Below are positions 46,819 through 54,187 of a DNA stretch of 54,187 nucleotides, piece by piece. The translations under genes were made by a program, and so were the position numbers. The stretch spans positions 1 to 54,187 of the IMG/VR virus record IMGVR_UViG_3300044655_000545, one strand, 5' to 3'. Source of the DNA: a virus. The first letter of the stretch is position 1; each line of letters begins with the position of its first letter. Below the pieces are notes generated by a model, which searched no databases, had not been told where the DNA came from, and worked only from the letters and a program-made list of their open reading frames with translations.

Positions 46819-46914
46819 TCACCATGTCCCAGCCCATACGATAATATAAGTGCCAAAAATAACAAAGGCAACTAAAAGAGTCGCCGCAATAAATGCTTCG
46901 ACCCAGTCACGCAT
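46819..46914 (-). CDS. 31-residue single-pass membrane peptide
   Basis: ATG 46914 to TGA 46819 encodes a peptide with a charged N-terminus (MRDWVEAF) and one hydrophobic helix (IAATLLVAFVIFGTYIIVW). The stop codon abuts the next ATG and the start follows the upstream stop by 1 base, so the fit is exact. The ribosome site is weak (GGCGGA). It may be a lysis regulator, such as a pinholin-like peptide; unproven. Confidence 0.6.
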   Translation of the reverse strand: MRDWVEAFIAATLLVAFVIFGTYIIVWAGTW

Positions 46915-46915
46915 G

Positions 46916-47065
46916 CTAGTCCGCCGTCAAGTCGGGTTCAGGAACCGCAGGAGGCTTTGCGGCGTCCTGCATGGCTTGGATCAGTTGAAAGACTTCTTGG
47001 TAGGGGCGTGTGCCCAAGTAACCAATGATCTGGTTTGCTGTTTCAATTGGCAATTGCAAGGTCAT
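46916..47065 (-). CDS. 49-residue hypothetical protein
   Basis: ATG 47065 has GGAG upstream and overlaps the previous gene's stop by 4 bases. The product (MTLQLPIETANQIIGYLGTRPYQEVFQLIQAM...) is one or two helices and an acidic Pro-rich tail. Such small proteins often occur beside holins in aquatic phages. No known function. Confidence 0.65.
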   Translation of the reverse strand: MTLQLPIETANQIIGYLGTRPYQEVFQLIQAMQDAAKPPAVPEPDLTAD

Positions 47066-47352
47066 ACTGTTGGCTCCACAGGAGTTGGTTCAGGGACAAA
47101 CACGGGCGCAACGTAGCTCGGGTCTGCATCTACTTGATTTGTCGCTTCGTTGTAAACGTGATTGCCAATAACAATATTGTTTAGTGCTTTAGTGAATGTG
47201 ACTTCTGCAAATGCGTAGTTCTCATCGCCAACTTCATTGTCGGCAAGAAATATATCAAACCAATGTTGAGCGGTGTGAACTGCAGGTATACACATATCGT
47301 GACGATATTGCACAATTTTCTTCGTTGTTTTGTGATAAATAACTACAAACAT
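47062..47352 (-). CDS. hypothetical protein with Pro-rich tail
   Basis: A 96-residue protein with a beta-rich start (FVVIYHKTTKKIVQYRHD) and a C-terminus of PVFVPEPTPVEPTV. AGGGGA precedes ATG 47352. Its place between fibres and the lysis cassette, and the P-x-P-x-P tail, suggest a tail accessory or fibre-assembly protein, but there is no recognisable family. Confidence 0.65.
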   Translation of the reverse strand: MFVVIYHKTTKKIVQYRHDMCIPAVHTAQHWFDIFLADNEVGDENYAFAEVTFTKALNNIVIGNHVYNEATNQVDADPSYVAPVFVPEPTPVEPTV

Positions 47353-47364
47353 GGTGATCCCCTA

Positions 47365-47922
47365 TTAAGACTCAGTGATGGTGGTGAAGCTATAGTAAAC
47401 ATTTGCGGTTTCAGCCGTACCTCCACGAAAGCAACGGAATACTAATGAATCGCCGCTGTTCATCCAAAATTGACTGGGGACGTATTCAATTGTACTATCT
47501 TGAGGAGTGCCAGTAGCACCATTCGGCCCACCAAATCCCCAGTATCCATTAGTTAAATTCTTGCCAAGCATATTACTAGCTGAACCGCTCATATTTGTTA
47601 CCGTCCAACGATTTACGTAATTACTAGTCGCTTGCATACCTTCCAATGGGCTATATGAACTGTTTGGGAATAAAGTCTGCCCGCCACTACTACTCGAATG
47701 CGTGCCACCGAGTATAGCTACGCAAGTTTCGTTGCCAGTCCCGTTGATGTTTATCATTAAAGAGCATCTCGGGTAATTAGTCCCGTTAGGTGTTGACCAT
47801 GAGACTGAATTCAAAATGACTCTTGTAGCTGTCCCAGTACTCTGTGTAAATAAGGTGACGGAATTCTGACCATTACTAGTTACAGTAGTCGAGCCTCGTT
47901 GAGCCGCGATTGTTTGTGCCAT
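47365..47922 (-). CDS. putative tail-associated protein
   Basis: A 185-residue Ser/Thr/Asn/Gly-rich, beta-type protein, with AGGAG before ATG 47922. Sequences such as GGTHSSSSGGQTLFPNSSY and SGDSLVFRCFRGG suggest a compact beta-sandwich, perhaps a receptor-binding tip that complements the fibre encoded upstream. No family was recognised. Confidence 0.6.
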   Translation of the reverse strand: MAQTIAAQRGSTTVTSNGQNSVTLFTQSTGTATRVILNSVSWSTPNGTNYPRCSLMININGTGNETCVAILGGTHSSSSGGQTLFPNSSYSPLEGMQATSNYVNRWTVTNMSGSASNMLGKNLTNGYWGFGGPNGATGTPQDSTIEYVPSQFWMNSGDSLVFRCFRGGTAETANVYYSFTTITES

Positions 47923-47942
47923 TTCTTTCTCCTAAATAAAAA

Positions 47943-49016
47943 TTAGTAACCGCCGGTGGAACCAAAGGCGACGAATGCTTGTGAACCACCACCTGCCGCC
48001 GCCCAAGTAGGTGCCGCACCTGAACCGCCAGATGTTAACACCTCACCTGCGTTGCCGTAGGATGGGGTCGCGCCGATACCAAATTGTCCTGCGGAACCAA
48101 AAACAAATCGAGTATTAAGGCTACTTCCGTTACGGATGTAAATGCTACCATTTCCAGTCATGTTCAAATAACCGTCTTGAACATTTGACTGTAGTTGTAA
48201 GTAAGCGCCAGTTGAGTTTTGTGCGGTAACGACAGCGTTTTGAGTCGTACTTAGGGTTGCGAAAGTATCACCACTACTTGATAATGAAGCAACCCTAGAC
48301 GTTCCGCCATACCAGTCAAACAGCTCAGTAGTCGAGGGAGTACTACACCATAAAGTGCCAGCATTGATACCAAATCCATAATCAACCGATGAACCCCCCA
48401 ATGACGGGTATAAAACTAATTTAGTACCAACACTTCTTGTTCCAAACGTCGGCAGTCCTATACCAGTGGCACCCCACGTTATGTAGTTTGCTGTTGCGCC
48501 ATTAAGAAGAATCGCAGAACCGCCAGACGTGGAATTGAATTGCCCTGTTGCAGTTAATGTAGTAAACGCACCAGTATTAGCCGTAGTAGCACCAACGGTA
48601 CCGTTGATGTTGATAGATGCCGTACCTGTTAAATTGGTTACAGTACCGCTAGACGGAGTTCCCAAGGCAGGTGTTACCAATGTAGGACTTGTAGATAAAA
48701 CTACCGATCCCGTGCCTGTAGAGGATGTAACGCCTGTACCGCCGTTAGCTACGGCCAATGTGCCCGCAAGTGTGATTGCACCTGTTGTGGCAGTTGAAGG
48801 TGTGAAGCCTGTTGTGCCTGCTGAGAACGAAACCACTGGAGCAGAGGTTGCGTTTGATGCCAACAACTTAACAGTACCCGCGCTATTCTTGAAGTACAGT
48901 TTTTCATCAACTGTATTGAGTGCCAACTCACCAGCAACCAAGTTGCCAGACGAAGGAACAGCCGCCGCTGTGGTGCTGTAGTAAAGTGAAATGGGCGTAA
49001 AGCCTGCTTGTGCCAT
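47943..49016 (-). CDS. tail fibre protein
   Basis: A 357-residue fibre-type protein. The N-terminus (GFTPISLYYSTTAAAVPSSG, AGELALNTVDEKLYFKN) is a common phage-fibre opening. Repeats such as LAVANGGTGVT and GAFTTLTATGQFNS are shared with the 998-residue fibre. The end (GEVLTSGGSGAAPTW then GGGSQAFVAF) resembles the final module of many fibres. Its start codon shares one base with the preceding stop (TAATG). Confidence 0.75.
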   Translation of the reverse strand: MAQAGFTPISLYYSTTAAAVPSSGNLVAGELALNTVDEKLYFKNSAGTVKLLASNATSAPVVSFSAGTTGFTPSTATTGAITLAGTLAVANGGTGVTSSTGTGSVVLSTSPTLVTPALGTPSSGTVTNLTGTASININGTVGATTANTGAFTTLTATGQFNSTSGGSAILLNGATANYITWGATGIGLPTFGTRSVGTKLVLYPSLGGSSVDYGFGINAGTLWCSTPSTTELFDWYGGTSRVASLSSSGDTFATLSTTQNAVVTAQNSTGAYLQLQSNVQDGYLNMTGNGSIYIRNGSSLNTRFVFGSAGQFGIGATPSYGNAGEVLTSGGSGAAPTWAAAGGGSQAFVAFGSTGGY

Positions 49017-52012
49017 TAGAATGTACCCCCGAAGATGCCAGTCGTGGCGTTCAATGTTGTAAATGCGCCAGTTGATGTCGTTGTCGCACCAATTGATGTT
49101 CCGTTAATTGTCCCACCAGTTATAGCCACTGCGCCAGCACTTTGTGTTGACATTGTGCCGAGACCAGTGATCGCCGTGTTAGGGATCGTGGTGGAGGCTG
49201 ATACTGCGCTTGTGCCGTTACCGAACAAATATCCTGACAACGTAGTAGCACCTGTACCACCATTTGCTACATTCAATGTGCCAGCAAGGGTGATTGTGCC
49301 TGTGACGGTGACAGGGCCACCAGATGTTGTGAGTCCAGTTGTACCGCCAGATACGTCCACGCTTTGCACCGTACCACCAGCGGCAGGAGTAGCTGAGATT
49401 GTGATGCCACCAGCAGTGTTTGAGATGCTGACGTTCGTGCCAGCGGTCAAAGTTGCTAAGGAGTAGCCAGATCCGTTACCGATAGCCAACTGACCATTGG
49501 ACGGCGTAGCAGTTAAACCTGTACCGCCGTAAGCTACCCCAATAGCTGTACCGTTCCATGTTCCCGCAGCTAGAGTACCTACACCAGTGATGCCAGTGTA
49601 AGAACCGCTTATACGACCCGTAGGAAGCGTTCCAGAGGTGATGTTGGCGGCGTTGGTTGTGTCAGTCGTAGCTGAAGGCGCCAAACCTGATACAGCACCA
49701 GCGGCAATGGCAATCGCTGTGTTGGTGACCGATGTCACGCGACCGTAGGTGTCTACAGCAAACACAGGAACCTGCGAGGCAGAGCCGTAGGTAGCCGCAA
49801 CAACGCCAGACGTACCCAAGGCTATGGTGATAGGCGCGGAGCCGTCATAGCTCGTTCCTGTGAGTCCTGTACCGATTGTCAAGGCGTTAGGATTGGCGGC
49901 GGTGATTATTCCAGATGCACCCAAAGCGATGGATGTTCCGTTAACCGTTACCGCGCTATTCGCCAACTGCGCATTTGTCACAGCTCCAGATGTGATCTGG
50001 TTTGCGTTTATTGCGATTGATGTGTTGCTGGCGCTGGTAATCTGACCTTGTGCGTTGATCGCCAAAGTTGGAGTTTGTGAAGCAGTTCCGTAGGGGGCGG
50101 CGGTAACACCAGTGTTGGTAATACTGAACTGCACACCAGATAGTGTTAAACCAGTTCCCGCTGTGTAAACCTGAGCAGAACTGATAAGAGCAAACGTAAT
50201 GGCTGTTGTACCAAAAACGATCACACCAGTTGTTGTAACTACATAAGTCTCGCCTGCGCCTGTATTGCCGCTTTGGACAAAGAAAGCGTCATTGACACCC
50301 AAAGCATTTGGATCGCGCAAACCATAGGTGTCAGCGTCAGTAGCGCGAGTAAGCACCCAATTAGTTGATACCGTACCAACGACTGTGACCGTGTAGACGC
50401 CGTTTTCAGCTTGATTGGTTTGGTTGTAAATAAGTACACGTTTACCGACGGTCATCAACACACCGTCAATAGTCAACGCAACTTGCGTACCTGCATTAGT
50501 CAACGTAGCACCTACGCCAGAGGCTCCGTTGTTGTACGTGGCAGTGAGGTTGCCAGCAGTATCTGGAGACTCTACGAATACAGGTGCATGGTACGTAATA
50601 CCCTGTGTGACCAAGTTATCTACGTATTGCTTGTTAGCGATGTCTGTTGCGGCGGTTGGCGTGGTGGAGACCGTACCAGTTGTTGTCGCTAATGCAGTAA
50701 ACGTACCCGCCGCTGGAGTCGATGCGCCAACAGTTGTTCCGTTGATCGTTCCACCAGTAATGGCAACAGCAGTCGCGTTCTGCGTGGACATAGTGCCCAA
50801 GCCAGAAACCTGCGTGTTGGCAATTGCAATAGGCGTCTCAGCCAAAGCTGTTAAGCGACCTTGTGCGTCAACAGTAGCGGTTAGGGTTTTAGACGCCGCG
50901 CCATAAGCACCTGCTGTCACAGCAGTGTTAGCAAGATTGATCGTTGTCGCTGTTGAGCCGTTAAATGACCCAGCGCTCATGCCAGTGCCAAACGTCAACG
51001 CATTTGTTGTATTTGATGTGATCGTGCCTGAAGCGCCAAGAGCAACAGATACACCATTGAAAGTAACTGCGCTGTTGGCTAACTGAGCGTTGGTGATTGA
51101 TCCAGACAAATCAGTAGTTGGAACAGTAGCCGAAGCTGTCATGGCAGATGTGCCATTACCTTTAACATAACCTGTCAAAGAATTGGCGCCTGTACCGCCA
51201 CTTACTACATTGACTGTACCGCCTAAGGTTACCGCACCACCTGTTGCCGTAGCGGGTGTTAAGCCTGTGCCACCCCCAGAGATGGATGTAACACCCCCAA
51301 CTAGTGAGAATTGACTCCATTGTCCGGATGCGTAGCCATCAAATGTTTGCGTGTCAGTATTAAATCTAAACTGACCTGCGGTGCCTACAGGTTGCTGCGC
51401 CGTTGTTCCCTTAGGTAAGGTTACGCCGCCTGTCCCAGGTAGTGTTACGTTATCAACAACTGAAATCGTTGGATTGCCTGAGCCATTGCCATTAACAACA
51501 TCAATCTGATTTGCTGTTCCAAGAATCTCGCGTCCTGCAACAGTAGAGCCTCCAACCACGGCCATTAGCCCAGTGCCGCCTAAGTTTGCTACAGCCGCTG
51601 CCACGCCGCTTAAAGCAAGTGTCGGGTTAGCGCCTGTACCGTCCGCATTAGACACACTTAAACCAGCCCCTGAAGTGGCTATGGAGCGGTTAATCAGTGA
51701 ACCTGCGCCGTCTTTAACAACAATGCCACCGCCTAGCGCATTCAATTGTGAAACTGCGCCAGTTAGTGCAATTTGATAATAAGACTGCGCGCCACCGTCA
51801 ACTAGCGTAATGCCTGTGTTGGTAGATAGATAGCGGCTGTTAGGTAGTGTAGGCTCTTGATTTTTAGTTAAGAATGTCGCAGTTAGCGCAGGTGATGCAG
51901 CAATGGCGCCTGTTGTTGTCTTAACCGTTACGCCATTCTGCACAATTGGCACTGACTCTGTGCCTGTGATTGCGCCGGCGGTTGGCAGTTGCGTAATTTG
52001 TATATTGGCCAT
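49016..52012 (-). CDS. long tail fibre with duplicated modules
   Basis: A 998-residue fibre. The first 50 residues (ITQLPTAGAITGTESVPIVQNGVTVKTT) are a typical virion-attachment opening. Near-duplicate stretches NAQLANSAVT-x-NG and GLGTMSTQ-x-A-x-AVAITGGTINGT occur in the middle and near the C-terminus. Around 440-610 is a module with ANKQYVDNLVTQG, then RVLIYNQTNQAENGVYTV and LTRATDAD, widespread in phage fibres. It ends NATTGIFGGTF. The fibre mediates host recognition. Repeats raise the chance of recombination between fibre genes. Confidence 0.85.
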   Translation of the reverse strand: MANIQITQLPTAGAITGTESVPIVQNGVTVKTTTGAIAASPALTATFLTKNQEPTLPNSRYLSTNTGITLVDGGAQSYYQIALTGAVSQLNALGGGIVVKDGAGSLINRSIATSGAGLSVSNADGTGANPTLALSGVAAAVANLGGTGLMAVVGGSTVAGREILGTANQIDVVNGNGSGNPTISVVDNVTLPGTGGVTLPKGTTAQQPVGTAGQFRFNTDTQTFDGYASGQWSQFSLVGGVTSISGGGTGLTPATATGGAVTLGGTVNVVSGGTGANSLTGYVKGNGTSAMTASATVPTTDLSGSITNAQLANSAVTFNGVSVALGASGTITSNTTNALTFGTGMSAGSFNGSTATTINLANTAVTAGAYGAASKTLTATVDAQGRLTALAETPIAIANTQVSGLGTMSTQNATAVAITGGTINGTTVGASTPAAGTFTALATTTGTVSTTPTAATDIANKQYVDNLVTQGITYHAPVFVESPDTAGNLTATYNNGASGVGATLTNAGTQVALTIDGVLMTVGKRVLIYNQTNQAENGVYTVTVVGTVSTNWVLTRATDADTYGLRDPNALGVNDAFFVQSGNTGAGETYVVTTTGVIVFGTTAITFALISSAQVYTAGTGLTLSGVQFSITNTGVTAAPYGTASQTPTLAINAQGQITSASNTSIAINANQITSGAVTNAQLANSAVTVNGTSIALGASGIITAANPNALTIGTGLTGTSYDGSAPITIALGTSGVVAATYGSASQVPVFAVDTYGRVTSVTNTAIAIAAGAVSGLAPSATTDTTNAANITSGTLPTGRISGSYTGITGVGTLAAGTWNGTAIGVAYGGTGLTATPSNGQLAIGNGSGYSLATLTAGTNVSISNTAGGITISATPAAGGTVQSVDVSGGTTGLTTSGGPVTVTGTITLAGTLNVANGGTGATTLSGYLFGNGTSAVSASTTIPNTAITGLGTMSTQSAGAVAITGGTINGTSIGATTTSTGAFTTLNATTGIFGGTF

Positions 52013-52013
52013 A

Positions 52014-52349
52014 TTACGGACTCAGGTTATCAAGGTTGCCATTATTCTCTGGATCATCAGTATTCTGCTCCGGCGAGATATTGTACGTATTATACGGCCC
52101 AGTGATCAACGAGTCTTGCTCTACAGCAATATTAACATCAGGCCTTGGAAATCTAAGTGCAATCTTTTCAGGCTGCCGCGCAGGTAAACGGTATGGGTCA
52201 AACTGATCTCTGCACCCATGATCACAGACTTTTAAGCCCGGGAAATTAGGGTCAGGTCCTAGTTCAACGTACGCTCTCTTCATGTGACAGCGGTCACAAA
52301 TTGCAATACTTAATACAGCATTGCCAAGAGTGTCAAGCGTACGTGGCAT
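52014..52349 (-). CDS. small zinc-ribbon-like virion-cluster protein
   Basis: A 111-residue protein. Two cysteine pairs, CDRC (residues 18-21) and CDHGC (42-46), could hold a zinc ion. FDPYRLPARQPEKIALRFPRPDVNI follows, a P-x-R-P region that I recognise from a conserved unnamed family placed between adaptor and fibre genes. The tail is acidic and Asn-rich. AAGG precedes ATG 52349. Possibly a connector component. Confidence 0.65.
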   Translation of the reverse strand: MPRTLDTLGNAVLSIAICDRCHMKRAYVELGPDPNFPGLKVCDHGCRDQFDPYRLPARQPEKIALRFPRPDVNIAVEQDSLITGPYNTYNISPEQNTDDPENNGNLDNLSP

Positions 52350-52351
52350 AC

Positions 52352-53410
52352 TTACCTTGTATAGTAACTAATATTCGGAGCCCAGTAAATAGGAGATTTG
52401 TCTCTTTCTTCCTGTTCTGCGATATTCCAATACTTTTCAGCTTGCCCTTCAAGATACTGAATACGTTCACCCGGGACCGTGGGCAGTTCCATACTCATCT
52501 GATGCGCAAGCATGTTCTGAACGGCAAGATACCATCGCTGAGGAATTTCTATCTCACCTGATAGATCACCTACATCCTGAATTTGCCGATGTCTCCAGAC
52601 CACGAGTTGTGGCGCGAATGATGACGGCGCAGGCCACAAGTACATTGCAGGCTGAGGAATGTTTCTGTCAAACCAATATTGCAAGGGGTAAAGGCTTGTA
52701 AAGTTCTTGTTAGGCAGGTTGGTGTAGTCATCACGATTCAAACGAGCCAGTGGAATTTCATTGGCGTTTGAGCCAAATACCACCTGATAGACACCCATGT
52801 TGGCGCCTGCTGTTTGTAAGATTCTCCAATATGGCGTGCTTGCAGAAGGCTCTAAGTCATAGTAAAGCCATGTGCCTGCAGCCCAAGTAACGGCTCCAGG
52901 GCTATAAACCGTTGTCCACGTGGATCCATCGGTAGAAGACTGAATTGAGATGGTCACTGAGCCGGATATTGCCGGTAGTATACCCACGGTCCCCATGTAG
53001 ATGTCATTTCCAGACCCGTTATTGATACCAATAAAGCCCGAGTTGTTGGTTAATTGGCAAATGTTGGTGTACTGGCCATCAAAAGCATTGGCTGCATTGC
53101 CTGAAGAGCTATTTGCACCAGTGTTATTAGCTGTCACCGTGCGGTAGTTGGCGTTCAGCACATCCACCGTGCCAGTTGGCAAATAGTAAACGTACTTATC
53201 GGGATTAAGACCTACAACGGTCTTATCAATGCACCAATACTGAATTCCGCGATTGGCAAGGTTAGATAGCAAATAGTAGAGACTGTCTTTAGCCGCTGCT
53301 ACTTGCTCATTGGTTAACTCTTCAGCCAGCTTGCCAGAACGACGCGCGCCATGATCAATTAGCTTTTGAACCGTAATTGTTGTCTGTCCAACTGTTCCAC
53401 TAGTGCTCAT
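52352..53410 (-). CDS. P22 gp4-like adaptor with inserted carbohydrate-binding-like domain
   Basis: A 352-residue protein. The N-terminal (VQKLIDHGARRSGKLAEELTNEQVAAAKDSLYYLL) and C-terminal parts (LARLNRDDYTNLPNKNFTS, PAMYLWPAPSSF, LVVWRHRQIQDVGD) match the adaptor type that joins portal and tail hub in P22-like phages. Between about residues 85 and 215 is an inserted beta domain with AFDGQYTN, SIQSSTDGSTWTTVY and PYWRILQTAG, resembling discoidin (F5/8 type C) folds. Such inserts can bind glycans or decorate the connector. Confidence 0.72.
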   Translation of the reverse strand: MSTSGTVGQTTITVQKLIDHGARRSGKLAEELTNEQVAAAKDSLYYLLSNLANRGIQYWCIDKTVVGLNPDKYVYYLPTGTVDVLNANYRTVTANNTGANSSSGNAANAFDGQYTNICQLTNNSGFIGINNGSGNDIYMGTVGILPAISGSVTISIQSSTDGSTWTTVYSPGAVTWAAGTWLYYDLEPSASTPYWRILQTAGANMGVYQVVFGSNANEIPLARLNRDDYTNLPNKNFTSLYPLQYWFDRNIPQPAMYLWPAPSSFAPQLVVWRHRQIQDVGDLSGEIEIPQRWYLAVQNMLAHQMSMELPTVPGERIQYLEGQAEKYWNIAEQEERDKSPIYWAPNISYYTR

Positions 53411-53413
53411 ACA

Positions 53414-53812
53414 TTACCACCCTGGGCAGTTCCAACGTTTAAGAGACGCGGCTTTACGCGTAAGCTCGCCTTTTTCATCACGCTTAGGCCCCGGCATTCC
53501 AGACATTCTGGCGCAGAATGAATCCTTACGGCCTTGATCAGCTTTAGTTTTTGGGTGCGGCGCAGGTGCTTTAAGATTAGAGCCAGTTGCGCGATTGATC
53601 TTATCGCGGCCTTTTTGAGTTAAGCCAGCCCCACGACTTGTGGGTAGCTTCTCACCACGAGAGACTGAAAGTCTTGGCTCACCACCATCTTTCATCTTTT
53701 TATCTGCTTTCACAAACTCTTTGCCGACTTTTTGGGGCACACCGCCAAAGCCACCTTTTGTATGTGCGGCGGCTTGCATTAAACGATGCTGGGCTGGTGA
53801 TTTGCTTGGCAT
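53414..53812 (-). CDS. basic late protein with AQHRLMQAA motif
   Basis: A 132-residue basic protein. The start MPSKSPAQHRLMQAAAH resembles DUF3008-like phage proteins; VPQKVGKEFVKADK follows. The C-terminal half has FCARMSGMPGP, TRKAASLKRWNCPGW, a motif of many aquatic phage proteins. A TTG at 53818 would add two residues; ATG 53812 is preferred. It sits between the junction-spanning gene and the adaptor. It may bind DNA or assist assembly; unknown. Confidence 0.7.
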   Translation of the reverse strand: MPSKSPAQHRLMQAAAHTKGGFGGVPQKVGKEFVKADKKMKDGGEPRLSVSRGEKLPTSRGAGLTQKGRDKINRATGSNLKAPAPHPKTKADQGRKDSFCARMSGMPGPKRDEKGELTRKAASLKRWNCPGW

Positions 53813-53814
53813 GA

Positions 53815-54187
53815 TCAACCGTAAAATTTAACCATCTCAAGGACGACGGTGTAGAAGTCACCATTAGTAGCATCAGCAGTGCTAAACAATACATCACCAG
53901 TTACGCCAGTGCCTGCGTTGTTAGTCAAACCGCCGAACTTATCAAAATCCATTGTGTATTGAGAATTTTGTGGCACACACCAACAAAATACATCTGTGGT
54001 TGCATCCCAATAAATCTGCACTTCCAAGCCATGCGTTGCGCCATGGATCTTTGTGATCGCTACTCTGGTACAAGTTTTGCCAGAAGCACTTGGTGTTAGC
54101 GCAGAAACATCTACCTTCAAAACTTTGCTTTCACCAGTACCGTCAGAAAGGTTGGTGAATTTCATAATTGCCATTCGCTCACCATCA
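53815..54187 (-). CDS. junction-spanning structural protein, remainder
   Basis: The 3' portion of the gene whose true start is at base 159 on the other end; the part inside the terminal repeat is present at both ends. It has TKIHGATHGLEVQIYWDATTD, CWCVPQNSQ and a hydrophobic FYTVVLEMVKFYG end. Taken alone the frame would begin at an internal ATG (54174), which is an artefact of the cut. Two cysteines lie close together. Expected to be a virion component. Confidence 0.8.
   Translation of the reverse strand, partial: DGERMAIMKFTNLSDGTGESKVLKVDVSALTPSASGKTCTRVAITKIHGATHGLEVQIYWDATTDVFCWCVPQNSQYTMDFDKFGGLTNNAGTGVTGDVLFSTADATNGDFYTVVLEMVKFYG
54061..54187. repeat. right copy of 127-bp direct terminal repeat
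   Basis: Identical to bases 1-127. Removing one copy gives a 54,060-bp circle in which all late leftward genes form one continuous series. Confidence 0.95.

Noticed and set aside
48529-49466. Val/Pro-rich plus-strand frames of 150 and 143 codons
   Set aside because: They mirror the Thr/Gly/Ala-rich repeats of the fibre genes on the other strand; the composition is that of reverse-complemented fibre codons.
1-54187. Temperate lifestyle genes
   Set aside because: I searched for integrase, excisionase, repressor and partition proteins and found none; all sizeable frames have other explanations.

Overview
This window is a complete, circularly closed genome of a tailed double-stranded DNA phage, about 54.06 kb. 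The first 127 bases recur exactly as the last 127, so one gene (bases 1-159 on the left, 53815-54187 on the right) is cut by the arbitrary ends. The gene content points to a short-tailed, P22-like podovirus: a large portal, gp4-like head-tail adaptors, a gp10-like tail hub, several alanine/glycine-rich internal-virion candidates and fibres, but no sheath, tube or classical tape measure. I see no integrase, repressor or phage RNA polymerase, so it looks strictly lytic and dependent on host RNA polymerase. The GH24 lysozyme and Shine-Dalgarno leaders matching a CCUCCUUUC 16S tail suggest a Gram-negative bacterial host. Many small families look like those of uncultured freshwater phages, but that is an impression from memory and the host is not identifiable here.

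Layout. Transcription diverges from an operator-rich gap at 18798-19244. Rightward (19245-32069) runs a replication and nucleotide-metabolism block: DUF932 early protein, small hypotheticals, MazG-like pyrophosphatase, a possible ssDNA-binding protein, family A DNA polymerase with 3'-5' exonuclease, Cas4-like nuclease, VRR-NUC nuclease, SNF2-type helicase, then a putative GT-B glycosyltransferase, a dNMP kinase fused to a uracil-DNA-glycosylase-like domain, and a thymidylate-synthase-fold enzyme with the dCMP-type aspartate. Leftward, crossing the artificial ends, run primase-helicase, terminase small and large subunits, internal proteins, portal, GroES-like co-chaperonin, scaffold, capsid and decoration proteins (18797 down to 204), then from 54187 down to 32023 the adaptor, fibres, lysis cassette, second adaptor, tail hub and giant ejection-type proteins. 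The two transcription units meet tail to tail at 32023-32069 with a 47-base overlap.

The most interesting prediction is a compact cytosine-hypermodification pathway. The TS-fold enzyme carries Asp176 exactly 31 residues after catalytic Cys145, the spacing and residue of T4 dCMP hydroxymethylase. It overlaps the kinase gene, which overlaps the GT-B-like gene, and a MazG-like NTP pyrophosphatase upstream could remove dCTP. Other notable items are a GroES-like protein with an intact hydrophobic tripeptide, a cluster of nine GTAAC/GTTAC motifs around an AT-rich core beside the terminase genes (origin or packaging site), a palindromic promoter at 30763-30780, a structured RNA leader before the polymerase, and several genes of 30-56 codons.
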